Source of the DNA: an uncultured Bacillaceae bacterium
Lineage (GTDB): Bacteria > Bacillota > Bacilli > Caldalkalibacillales > Caldalkalibacillaceae
Direction of reading: 5' to 3'
Assembly (NCBI GenBank): GCA_937967685.1
Contig: CALBTX010000234.1
Span: 1-36,790 of the forward strand
DNA: 36,790 nt
In this document: positions 16,043 through 24,222 of the stretch, one piece after another
Numbering within the stretch: position 1 is the first letter of the stretch
Layout: the number at the start of each line of letters is the position of its first letter
The notes under the pieces: model-generated
Told to the model about the DNA's origin: nothing
The model's database searches: none
The model's input: only the letters and a program-made list of their open reading frames with translations
Program-made: the position numbers and the translations under genes

Positions 16043-16312
16043 ATGATTGATGAGAGCACGAGGCAGAAACAAGCATACAAACCTGGAGAGATCGTTTACG
16101 TTCTGTACCGCAATCCCCACGCCCAAGATGTCGTCCATATTCAGGAAGCTGCCGTTGTCGAGCATCCGGAAGCCGGCGAAGAGCTGTGCCTGTTTCTGTA
16201 CGAAACGTATTATCCACTCGATGAACAGTTGGCCATTTTTAAAACGGAAGAAGAAGCGCAAGAAGCGTATTCCTATTACTTTGGCGAGACCGAAGGCGAT
16301 TTCAATGCTTAA
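16043..16312 (+). CDS. splA: SplA, TRAP-like regulator of spore photoproduct lyase
   Basis: 89 residues (B. subtilis SplA is about 79). The conserved segments GEIVYVLYRNPHAQDVVHIQ and LFLYETYYPL are present. In B. subtilis SplA is a TRAP-like negative regulator that limits splB expression during sporulation. It overlaps splB by 8 bp, so the two are translationally coupled. The SD is weak (GGGTG about 10 nt upstream of ATG 16043). C-terminal residues beyond about 75 are acidic and family-variable. Confidence 0.92.
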   Translation: MIDESTRQKQAYKPGEIVYVLYRNPHAQDVVHIQEAAVVEHPEAGEELCLFLYETYYPLDEQLAIFKTEEEAQEAYSYYFGETEGDFNA

Positions 16313-17333
16313 ACCGTTCAGACCGCAGCTCGTCTATGTCGAACCAAGAGCCCTGGCATATCCGTTGGCCAAAACATTGTTGAACCGATTTGAAGAAGAA
16401 GGCATCGAAATCAGGCAGACGACGTCTCACAATCAGATTAGAAACTTACCCGGAGACAACCATTTTCAACGCTACCGCATGGCCAAGTCGACCCTCGTCA
16501 TTGGCGTCAGGCAAACGTTGAAGTTTGATACGTCCAAGCCGTCTGCGGAATATGCCATCCCTTTGGCCACTGGTTGCATGGGCCACTGTCATTATTGTTA
16601 TCTGCAAACGACGATGGGCAGCAAACCGTATATCCGCACGTATGTCAATGTTGAGGAGATTTTTCAAGCAGCTGAGCAGTATATGCAGGAACGGGCGCCG
16701 GAAAAAACACGCTTTGAGGCTTCCTGTACTTCTGACATTGTCGGGATTGATCATCTGACCCATACATTGAAACGGGCGATTGAATTCTTCGGTGCATCCG
16801 ATTATGGGCTGCTTCGTTTTGTGACGAAGTTCGCCCATGTGGACCATTTGCTGGATGCCAGGCACAATGGCAAAACACGTTTTCGATTCAGCATCAATGA
16901 TGATTACGTGATCAAATATTTCGAGCCGGGTACTTCGGCGCTCGACGACCGCTTGGAGGCGGCTAGAAAAGTGGCTGAAGCGGATTATCCGCTCGGTTTC
17001 ATCGTCGCTCCCATCTATTTGCATGACGGCTGGAAAGAAGGCTATCGAGCCATGTTTGAAAAGCTGGACGAGAAGCTCCCGCGCTCAAAGCGCAAAAATC
17101 TCACTTTTGAATTCATCCAGCATCGATTCACCAAGCCGGCCAAGAGGGTCATACAACAGAACTACCCGTTAACAAAACTAGATCTTGATGAAAGTAAACG
17201 TAAACGGAAGTGGGGACGTTACGGAATTGGCAAGTATGTTTACCGTCCAGAAGAGCAGGAGGAAATGAAAAATACCCTCGGTCGCTATTTGCAAACATAT
17301 TTTCCCGAAGCACAGTTCGAATATTTCGTGTAG
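16305..17333 (+). CDS. splB: Spore photoproduct lyase SplB
   Basis: 342 residues, the same length as B. subtilis SplB. It is a radical SAM enzyme that reverts the 5-thyminyl-5,6-dihydrothymine spore photoproduct in germinating spores. The [4Fe-4S] motif is Cys91-x3-Cys95-x2-Cys98 (CMGHCHYC) and the H-donor Cys141 is present (EASCTSD). The genuine start is ATG 16305, overlapping splA; the same frame is open upstream to 16047, but that extension is a shadow of splA. Marks the organism as an endospore former. Confidence 0.96.
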   Translation: MLKPFRPQLVYVEPRALAYPLAKTLLNRFEEEGIEIRQTTSHNQIRNLPGDNHFQRYRMAKSTLVIGVRQTLKFDTSKPSAEYAIPLATGCMGHCHYCYLQTTMGSKPYIRTYVNVEEIFQAAEQYMQERAPEKTRFEASCTSDIVGIDHLTHTLKRAIEFFGASDYGLLRFVTKFAHVDHLLDARHNGKTRFRFSINDDYVIKYFEPGTSALDDRLEAARKVAEADYPLGFIVAPIYLHDGWKEGYRAMFEKLDEKLPRSKRKNLTFEFIQHRFTKPAKRVIQQNYPLTKLDLDESKRKRKWGRYGIGKYVYRPEEQEEMKNTLGRYLQTYFPEAQFEYFV

Positions 17334-17401
17334 AATAACAGAGAGAGCACAACGCTTGATTGCGTCACGCTGAACTGAGAATGAGGGAATGATCATCCAA
17401 T

Positions 17402-19663
17402 ATGTCCAGCAATATGTCCAGGCGTCCTTTCCGGTTGAGTCACGTGTTCATTTGGCTGAGAAATAGAATGGTCCAGACGCACCGTCATGACACGACGTTT
17501 TGGCGGCTGATGAGCACGGGTTTATGGTTTGCGGCCATGATGGCTATCGTGATCGCCGGGTTGGGAAATCCAACCGGTTTGGGGCTTCTTTTTGATGTAG
17601 TGGTTTACGGTTCATTGGGTACTATTGCCGTTGTCCTTGCATCTTTTCTGGCCGCTTTTATCCTGTCGATGCTCTATATGCCTGTTCCGCGACTGTTTGC
17701 GGGCAGTTTGTTATGTACGGGTATGACCGCATACATTATTTTGTATTTGGACAAGCTGGGCATTTTATTTTCCGCGGTGATTGCGGCAGGTTATACGCTC
17801 TTAGCCGTGATGGGTGCTTTTTCCGTTTCCGTCATGCTGATCAGAAAAAAAGGATGGTTGACGCAAGCAGCAATCTCTCTTCTGCCAATAGTGTTGGTGT
17901 GCACTTATGTGTCCTGGCCGAAGACGAGCGGCTTTGACGTCGCACCCACTTTTTCGGACGGGAAGTCCATAGCGGCGATGCCTTCTTTTCAAGCAGAAAA
18001 CCCGGCAAACCCGGGTCCGTATGACTTTCATTATTTTACATACGGCAATGGCCAGGACAAGCACCGCAAAGAATTCGGTTCCCAAGTCGATTACATATCT
18101 GATTCGGTCGACGCTTCCGGTTACATTGATGAATGGCCCCGGCTGCGCACCCTTTTCTGGGGGTTTGATGAGCGGGCACTTCCGTTAAACGGGCGGGTTT
18201 GGATGCCGGAAGGCCAAGGGCCCTTCCCACTGGTCTTGATTGTCCATGGCAACCACACGATGGAATATTTTTCAGACGGCGGATACGCCTACTTGGGTGA
18301 ACTGTTGGCCAGTCGCGGCTTTATCACCATTTCAGTCGATCAAAACTTTTTAAATTATTCCAATTGGTCGGGCATCCCGAAAGAAGACAGAAAACTGAGA
18401 GCATGGCTGTTACTGCAACATTTATTACAAATAAAAAAGTTCCAGGAAAGCCCGGATACTCCGTTCTACAAGCAGGTTGACTGGCAACAAATCGCTCTGA
18501 TTGGTCATTCCAGAGGTGGTCAGGCGGCCGCCATGGCGGCGGACTATCGTTCCTGGTTCCGCTCAGACGAATCATTAACCGGGATCGAAGATATACATAT
18601 ACAAGCGGTGGTCGGTCTAGCACCGACAGATAAAAAGATAGACGGGAAATACCCGCATTTAAAAGATACATATTATCTCGTTCTGCATGGTGCCCGCGAT
18701 GCCGATGTGATTAACTTCCACGGTGAACGTCAGTATGAACGGACGACGTTCAGTGAACATTCCGAACGATTCAAGGCCTCCCTCTATATCGCCGATGCCA
18801 ATCACAGCCAGTTTAACACTGAATGGGGAAGGATGGACATCAGTCTGCCGGGAGGTCTGTTTCTCAATCGACGTCAAACTATGGAACCGGCGGCTCAAAG
18901 AGAAATTACCAAAATATATATTTCAGCTTTTTTAGAGACCGCATTAAATGGCAATCGGGCGTATCGGCCGTTGTTTCAAGATTATCGTTTGGGTCGCCGA
19001 TGGCTGCCTGGTACGCAATATGTGAGCCGGTTCGAAAGTGCCGATTCTGTCCTGCTAGTTGATTTCGAGCGGGATCACGAGGAAAATTTGACGATCGAAG
19101 CGGATGGGTTCAGCACATGGGAGGTCCAATCAGCCAAGGACAGACAAGGCCGGCAAAAGGGCACAAATGGGGTTTTGCTGGAATGGGACACAAGGGGTAC
19201 CTACACGCTTATTGTTCATGATTCATTTCGAGAACGTTTGTTCAACGGAAGAAAAGCGGAGCGGTTGTTTTTTTCAATGGCCAATATGGAAAGCAACACG
19301 GAAGGGGAAGAGGAGAACGGATCGGATCAAGCGGCAAGTACCGGGACGATGTCTGCCCGGGTCGACATTGAAATCGAGACGAAAGACGGACATGCCGTCC
19401 GTCTTTCGCTGGATCAGTTTATGCCTGTCCTTCCCCCGATAGAAACGCAGTATACGACATGGGCCTGGTTTGATGAAATCATGAAAAAGGGGAAATACAG
19501 ACATGCCACAGAGCCTGTGTTTCAAACATATGAACTGCCTTTGTCTGCTTTTGAACAGAACAATCCGCATTTTCAGTTTGAGGAAATGAACAAAATCACG
19601 TTTTATTTCTCCGGCAAGCCGGGAAAAGTGATGATTGATCAAATAGGTTTTGGAGGTATTTGA
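17402..19663 (+). CDS. Membrane-anchored alpha/beta hydrolase with extracytoplasmic C-terminal region
   Basis: 753 residues. Residues ~30-175 carry about five membrane segments. The hydrolase domain (about 240-510) has LVLIVHGNH (oxyanion strand), the nucleophile elbow GHSRGG, and later HGARDAD and DANHSQF, which give candidate acid and His. The last ~200 residues are beta-rich, perhaps a carbohydrate- or surface-binding sandwich, with acidic loop EGEEENGSDQ. The substrate is unknown; an ester of an envelope polymer is possible. The start is uncertain: no strong SD, and a 12-bp exact duplication (17398-17421) creates two in-frame ATGs (17402, 17414). The stop overlaps the start of the CapA-like gene (TGATG), so they are coupled. 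Confidence 0.85.
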   Translation: MSSNMSRRPFRLSHVFIWLRNRMVQTHRHDTTFWRLMSTGLWFAAMMAIVIAGLGNPTGLGLLFDVVVYGSLGTIAVVLASFLAAFILSMLYMPVPRLFAGSLLCTGMTAYIILYLDKLGILFSAVIAAGYTLLAVMGAFSVSVMLIRKKGWLTQAAISLLPIVLVCTYVSWPKTSGFDVAPTFSDGKSIAAMPSFQAENPANPGPYDFHYFTYGNGQDKHRKEFGSQVDYISDSVDASGYIDEWPRLRTLFWGFDERALPLNGRVWMPEGQGPFPLVLIVHGNHTMEYFSDGGYAYLGELLASRGFITISVDQNFLNYSNWSGIPKEDRKLRAWLLLQHLLQIKKFQESPDTPFYKQVDWQQIALIGHSRGGQAAAMAADYRSWFRSDESLTGIEDIHIQAVVGLAPTDKKIDGKYPHLKDTYYLVLHGARDADVINFHGERQYERTTFSEHSERFKASLYIADANHSQFNTEWGRMDISLPGGLFLNRRQTMEPAAQREITKIYISAFLETALNGNRAYRPLFQDYRLGRRWLPGTQYVSRFESADSVLLVDFERDHEENLTIEADGFSTWEVQSAKDRQGRQKGTNGVLLEWDTRGTYTLIVHDSFRERLFNGRKAERLFFSMANMESNTEGEEENGSDQAASTGTMSARVDIEIETKDGHAVRLSLDQFMPVLPPIETQYTTWAWFDEIMKKGKYRHATEPVFQTYELPLSAFEQNNPHFQFEEMNKITFYFSGKPGKVMIDQIGFGGI

Positions 19664-20919
19664 TGAGTACTAAACGTTTGCAAGTGTTGATCATTGCCAT
19701 GTGCGTGATAAGCCTGTTTGCCGCCGGCTGCAAGGCTGATGAAAAGGGAAACACGGGCTTAACGGAAGGACAGGGTCAGCAGGAAACAGAAGGAGAACTT
19801 AACGAAGAAAAAACCGATCATGAAGAAATTGAGGCTCGAGAACATGACGATCCAAAACATGAAAGAGAAGAAGAACAAGCAAAGAAAGAAGAAGTGACGA
19901 TTTCCATCGGTGCGATTGGCGATGTCCTGCTTCATGCACGAGTGTATGAAACGGCGGAAGCCGAAAATGGAGAATATGACTTTTCACCGATGTTGGCAGC
20001 GGTGGAACCCCTTTTGCAAGCACCCGATTTTATGATGGCCAACCAGGAATCGATGCCCGGCGGCGTGGAACTCGGCCTGTCCACATACCCGCTGTTTAAT
20101 AGTCCGCAGGAAATTGTCCGCGACTTGCAAAACGCGGGCGTAGACATGATCGTCGGAGCGAATAACCATACGCTCGATGGCGGAATTGAAGCGGTGGAAA
20201 GCGCTTTGGATTTTTATGATGAAATCGGGATGGACTATGTCGGTGTTTATCGGGATACGGAAGATAGGCAGACGGATCGTATCGTCACTGTTGACGGGGT
20301 TAAACTCGGGGTCTTGGCCTACACTTATGGTACAAACGGCATTCCAATTCCGGAAGGACATGAGGATGTTGTCGCTTTAATCGAACCCGAGCGGATGGTC
20401 GAAGACGTTCACAGAATGCGCGAGAAAGTGGATGTTGTCATCGTCCATCTGCATTGGGGGAACGAGTATGAGAGAGAACCGAACGAAGAACAGCGTCAAC
20501 TGGCCGCCGAGTTATCTGAAGCAGGTGTCGACGTGATCTTTGGCCATCATCCTCACGTTTTGCAGCCGGTAGAATGGATCTCAGCCGAGTCATCCGAGCA
20601 GGAGGACGGGCCTTCAAGTGACAATCCTTCAAATGACGAGCCTTCAAATAAGGAAACGATCGTTTTCTATTCACTCGGAAACTTCCTTTCGGGGCAAGAC
20701 TTTGAGTACACGGATATCGGTGGGGTGGCCACCGTGGAAATCACGAAGGTGACAGAAGGGGATGATACTTCGGTCAACGTTCATTCCCCGCACTTAGAAC
20801 CCACTCTTGTTGTCAATGAAAACAATCAATATGCGGTTTTCCCCATGGCTGAAGCAGACCGGCCTTCGATTTCGGGCGCAACCCGTAAGGAAATTGTTGA
20901 GCATACGCATCGATATTAA
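19663..20919 (+). CDS. CapA-family (PGA_cap) lipoprotein, metallophosphatase fold
   Basis: 418 residues. A signal peptide with lipobox FAAGC places Cys23 as the lipidated residue, followed by a ~55-residue Glu/Asp/Lys-rich linker. The rest is a CapA/PgsA-like calcineurin fold: IGAIGDVLLH, ANQES, GANNHTLDGG, IVHLHWGNEY and FGHHPHVLQP hold the predicted metal ligands. Proteins of this family act in poly-gamma-glutamate capsule synthesis or release, but no pgsBC genes are here. A low-complexity SSEQEDGPSSDNPSNDEPSN insert lies around residue 310. GGAGG sits 6 nt before ATG 19663, which overlaps the upstream stop. Confidence 0.9.
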   Translation: MSTKRLQVLIIAMCVISLFAAGCKADEKGNTGLTEGQGQQETEGELNEEKTDHEEIEAREHDDPKHEREEEQAKKEEVTISIGAIGDVLLHARVYETAEAENGEYDFSPMLAAVEPLLQAPDFMMANQESMPGGVELGLSTYPLFNSPQEIVRDLQNAGVDMIVGANNHTLDGGIEAVESALDFYDEIGMDYVGVYRDTEDRQTDRIVTVDGVKLGVLAYTYGTNGIPIPEGHEDVVALIEPERMVEDVHRMREKVDVVIVHLHWGNEYEREPNEEQRQLAAELSEAGVDVIFGHHPHVLQPVEWISAESSEQEDGPSSDNPSNDEPSNKETIVFYSLGNFLSGQDFEYTDIGGVATVEITKVTEGDDTSVNVHSPHLEPTLVVNENNQYAVFPMAEADRPSISGATRKEIVEHTHRY

Positions 20920-20920
20920 G

Positions 20921-21142
20921 CGGAAAGTTGAAGCAGGTCGAAAAATTCAATGTGAATTAATGGTCCTTTGGGGTGAGCAGGGAGTCATTGAAAAATATTT
21001 TGATCCAGTACGAGAATGGCAAAACGTTTCCGATCAGCGTGTGCAGGGCCGTTCTTTACCTTGTGGGCATTTTATCGCTGAGGAAGCACCTGAACTGCTT
21101 TTAGACCATATCCTTCCTTTTTTAGACGTTGATACAAAATGA
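20921..21142 (+). pseudogene. C-terminal remnant of a haloacetate-dehalogenase-like hydrolase
   Basis: An open 73-codon stretch reads KIQCELMVLWGEQG, FDPVREW and SLPCGHFIAEEAPE before a stop at 21140. This is the C-terminal part of fluoro/haloacetate dehalogenase-type alpha/beta hydrolases, including the catalytic His in GHF. The N-terminal ~200 residues, with nucleophile Asp, are missing. There is no SD or start codon and the remnant abuts the capA stop, so a deletion joined it here. Confidence 0.72.
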
Positions 21143-21210
21143 CGTTCATTCAGACGGTGAATGACCTGCTCAGCTGACCCGGATCGCATTTGACGATTAG
21201 GGGCGACATA

Positions 21211-21240
21211 TTGACAATCTTCCTCTGTATGTTGAATAAT
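21211..21240 (+). promoter_or_regulatory. Sigma-A promoter of htpG
   Basis: TTGACA (21211-21216), 18-bp spacer, AATAAT (21235-21240). Transcription would start in or just before the CIRCE element, leaving a leader of about 215 nt ahead of htpG. Confidence 0.75.
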
Positions 21241-21245
21241 ATTGA

Positions 21246-21272
21246 TTAGCACTCTATGTATATGAGTGCTAG
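21246..21272 (+). promoter_or_regulatory. CIRCE operator (HrcA)
   Basis: TTAGCACTC-N9-GAGTGCTAG matches the CIRCE consensus TTAGCACTC-N9-GAGTGCTAA with one mismatch at the last base. Located at the predicted transcription start, as in groE and dnaK operons. Confidence 0.92.
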
Positions 21273-21317
21273 TCAATCATGTTTGTTACTGCTATACCTT
21301 TCATCATGATCGGTGTA

Positions 21318-21453
21318 GCTTTCATTATTTGGCGTGCTTTCATTATTTGAGGGCCTTCATTATTAATGAGTATCATTATTTGAGGTGCTTTTACTATTTG
21401 CGATTCACTATTTGAGGTGCCTTCACTATTTGTCAGTATCACTGTTTGAAAGG
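21318..21453 (+). repeat. Eight degenerate tandem repeats in the htpG leader
   Basis: Units at 21318, 21336, 21354, 21372, 21387, 21402, 21419 and 21438 (15-19 bp each) share TTCAYTATTTGAGG. They run from the CIRCE element almost to the SD of htpG, so they should be transcribed in the 5' untranslated region. Confidence 0.8.
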
Positions 21454-21462
21454 AGAGGTTTT

Positions 21463-23343
21463 ATGGCCAAAAAGGAATTTCAAGCGGAATCCAAAAGGCT
21501 TTTGGAACTCATGATTCATTCCATCTATTCCCAGAAAGAGATTTTTTTAAGAGAATTGATTTCCAATGCCAGCGATGCGATAGACAAAATATACTACAAA
21601 GCTTTAACGGATGACAGCTTAAGCTTTGACAAAGATCAATATTATATTAAAGTGCAGGCGGACAAAGAGAAGAGGACATTGACCGTCACTGATACGGGAA
21701 TCGGCATGACGAAGGAAGAACTTGAGGAAAATCTGGGCGTCATCGCGAAAAGCGGTTCTTTCTCATTCAAAAATGAAACTGAAATTAAAGATGGCCATGA
21801 CCTCATCGGTCAATTTGGCGTCGGTTTTTATTCCGCTTTTATGGTCGCCGATCAAGTGACGGTCATGAGCAGAGCACTCGGCAGTGAGCAGGCGTACAAA
21901 TGGGAGTCGGAAGGAACGGAAGGATATACGATTGAACCGTGCCAAAAAGAGACGGTCGGGACAGAGATTGTCTTGAAAATCAAACAGAACAGCGAAGATG
22001 AAACGTATGACGAATATTTGGAAGAACATCGTTTAAAAGAAATCATTAAAAAGTACTCCGATTTTATCCGCTATCCCATCAAGATGGACGTAACCGTCTC
22101 CAAACCTAAGGAAGGTAAAGAAGGGGAAGTTGAAGAATATACGGAAGAACAAACGATCAACAGCATGGTGCCCATCTGGAGAAAAAACAAAAGTGAGCTG
22201 ACCGCTGAGGATTACACCAACTTTTATCATGAAAAACATTACGGTTTCGATCAGCCGCTGACACATATTCATATCAATGTGGACGGATCTTTAAGGTATC
22301 AAGCCATCTTATTTATTCCGGAAAATATTCCGTTGGATTACTATACCGCTGAGTATGAAAAAGGGTTGGAGTTATACGTGAACGGGGTTTTGATTATGAA
22401 TAAATGCCCCGACTTGCTGCCCGATTATTACAGCTTTGTGAAAGGGATGGTCGATTCCGAAGATCTCTCCTTGAACATATCGAGGGAAATGCTGCAACAG
22501 GACCGGCAGGTTAAGCAGATTGCCAAAAACATAAAAAACAAAATCACCAAACATTTAAAAGACATGTTAAAAAATGATCGGGCATTGTATGAGAAATTTT
22601 ACCGCTCATTCGGCCGACAGCTGAAATACGGCGTTTACAGTGATTTCGGAGCGAACAAGCAAGAATTGCAAGATTTGTTATTGTTTATATCATCGAAAGA
22701 AAAGAAATGGGTCACCCTGGATGAGTATGTCTCCAGAATGCCCGAAGATCAAAAATACATTTACTACGCATCCGGAGAAAATGCGCAGAAAATCGAAAAA
22801 ATGCCTCAAACTGAATTCATATTGGACAAAGGGTATGAAATTCTTTACTTCACGGATGACATTGATGAATTTGCGATTAAAATGCTCGACCGTTATAAAG
22901 ATAAACCGTTCAGGTCCGTTTCCAGCGATGATTTGGGCATTGAAACGGAAGAAGATAAGGATCAGCAGGAAACGGTGCAGAAAGAGAATGAAAAGCTGTT
23001 CGCCTACATGAAAAACATCCTTGGGGACAAAGTGAAGGATGTCAGGGCATCAAAAAGATTGAAAAACCATCCCGTCTGTTTCGCAACGGAAGGGGACGTA
23101 TCGATTGAGATGGAGAAAGTGCTGCAGTCGATGCCGAACAACCAAAATGTTAAAGCGGAAAAAATTTTGGAAATTAATGCCAACCACGACGTTTTTCAAT
23201 CCTTGCAAAACGCTTATGAACATGATAAGCAGAAATTGACATTGTATACGAACCTGTTGTACAATCAAGCTCTATTGATCGAAGGATTGCCCATTCAAGA
23301 TCCGGTCGACTTTACGAATGATATCTGTAAGATGATGGTTTGA
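21463..23343 (+). CDS. htpG: Chaperone HtpG (Hsp90)
   Basis: 626 residues, the bacterial Hsp90 length. The GHKL ATPase domain has FLRELISNASDAIDK (Glu and Asn), DTGIGMT and GQFGVGFYS. The middle domain holds LNISREMLQQ and the C-terminal dimerisation domain ends in DICKMMV. It is an ATP-dependent chaperone in the cytoplasm. AGGAGAGG precedes ATG 21463 by about 6 nt; upstream in-frame codons belong to the repeat leader. In B. subtilis htpG is described as HrcA-independent, unlike the arrangement seen here. Confidence 0.97.
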   Translation: MAKKEFQAESKRLLELMIHSIYSQKEIFLRELISNASDAIDKIYYKALTDDSLSFDKDQYYIKVQADKEKRTLTVTDTGIGMTKEELEENLGVIAKSGSFSFKNETEIKDGHDLIGQFGVGFYSAFMVADQVTVMSRALGSEQAYKWESEGTEGYTIEPCQKETVGTEIVLKIKQNSEDETYDEYLEEHRLKEIIKKYSDFIRYPIKMDVTVSKPKEGKEGEVEEYTEEQTINSMVPIWRKNKSELTAEDYTNFYHEKHYGFDQPLTHIHINVDGSLRYQAILFIPENIPLDYYTAEYEKGLELYVNGVLIMNKCPDLLPDYYSFVKGMVDSEDLSLNISREMLQQDRQVKQIAKNIKNKITKHLKDMLKNDRALYEKFYRSFGRQLKYGVYSDFGANKQELQDLLLFISSKEKKWVTLDEYVSRMPEDQKYIYYASGENAQKIEKMPQTEFILDKGYEILYFTDDIDEFAIKMLDRYKDKPFRSVSSDDLGIETEEDKDQQETVQKENEKLFAYMKNILGDKVKDVRASKRLKNHPVCFATEGDVSIEMEKVLQSMPNNQNVKAEKILEINANHDVFQSLQNAYEHDKQKLTLYTNLLYNQALLIEGLPIQDPVDFTNDICKMMV

Positions 23344-23378
23344 CCTGTTTATGTCACATCTCTGCACGGTGAAGAAAG

Positions 23379-24191
23379 ATGATGACTGAAAATTTGATGT
23401 TCGCCTTTGCCCTGACGTTTATGGCGGGACTGGCCACAGGGATCGGCAGCTTGCTCGCTTTTATGACTTCAACGACAAACACCAAGTTTTTATCGGTAGC
23501 TCTCGGCTTTTCCGCCGGCGTGATGATCTACGTCTCCATGATAGACATATTTTTCAAAGCGAAAGATGCCCTTGTGGCCGCCGTGGGTGTCCATTGGGGA
23601 AACTGGATGACCGTGATCGGGTTTTTCGGGGGCATGATTTTGATCGCCATGATCGACAAGTTCATTCCCACGCAAACAAACCCGCACGAAACGAAAAAGG
23701 TAGAAGAGGTGCTCAATCCAGAGAAAAAGACAAAAGGACCCGACCTCTTAAGAGCAGGGACTTTTACGGCGCTGGCGATTGCCATTCATAACTTTCCTGA
23801 AGGGATGGCCACTTTTATCTCTGCTTTGCAGGATCCTGCGCTCGGTGTCGCCATTGCCATCGCCATAGCTATTCATAATATTCCCGAAGGTATCGCCGTC
23901 TCTGTCCCGATCTACTACGCCACCAAAAACCGAAAAAAAGCTTTCAAACTTTCTTTTTTGTCCGGGTTGGCCGAACCGATTGGTGCGCTTGTCGCTTTTC
24001 TCATTTTAATGCCTTTTCTAGACGATATTGTCTTTGGCATCATTTTTGCAGCTGTGGCGGGAATCATGGTTTTTATCTCACTTGATGAATTGTTGCCAGC
24101 GGCTCAAAAATATGATGAAGCCCATTTGTCCATCTACGGATTAATGGCCGGTATGGCTGTCATGGCCGTCAGTTTGTTGCTGGTCATTTAA
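23379..24191 (+). CDS. zupT: ZIP-family zinc/divalent metal transporter (ZupT)
   Basis: 270 residues with about eight membrane segments. The two metal-site helices carry HNFPEG and HNIPEG, the ZIP binuclear motif, and GFSAGVMIY is an early family block. The cytoplasmic loop between about residues 100 and 125 is charged (KKVEEVLNPEKKTKG). It imports Zn2+ and possibly Fe/Mn. Start at ATG 23379 or 23382 (GGTGAAG upstream). It begins 35 bp after htpG, so readthrough transcription is possible. Its stop codon lies in a 22-bp tandem duplication. Confidence 0.93.
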   Translation: MMTENLMFAFALTFMAGLATGIGSLLAFMTSTTNTKFLSVALGFSAGVMIYVSMIDIFFKAKDALVAAVGVHWGNWMTVIGFFGGMILIAMIDKFIPTQTNPHETKKVEEVLNPEKKTKGPDLLRAGTFTALAIAIHNFPEGMATFISALQDPALGVAIAIAIAIHNIPEGIAVSVPIYYATKNRKKAFKLSFLSGLAEPIGALVAFLILMPFLDDIVFGIIFAAVAGIMVFISLDELLPAAQKYDEAHLSIYGLMAGMAVMAVSLLLVI

Positions 24192-24222
24192 GGATGGACT
24201 GCTGGTCATTTAAGGATGGACT
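24179..24222. repeat. Exact 22-bp tandem duplication across two convergent gene ends
   Basis: 24179-24200 is repeated exactly at 24201-24222. The first copy encodes the zupT C-terminus and stop. The second copy encodes the stop and last residues of the LacI-family gene on the other strand. No terminator separates them. Confidence 0.9.

Noticed and set aside
16047..16304. Long N-terminal extension of SplB
   Set aside because: This is the splA region read in another frame. The 342-residue protein from 16305 matches the known SplB length and cysteine numbering.
21318..21453. CRISPR or small coding repeat protein
   Set aside because: Units are short, degenerate and without spacers. The frame open through them has no SD of its own and simply leads into htpG.
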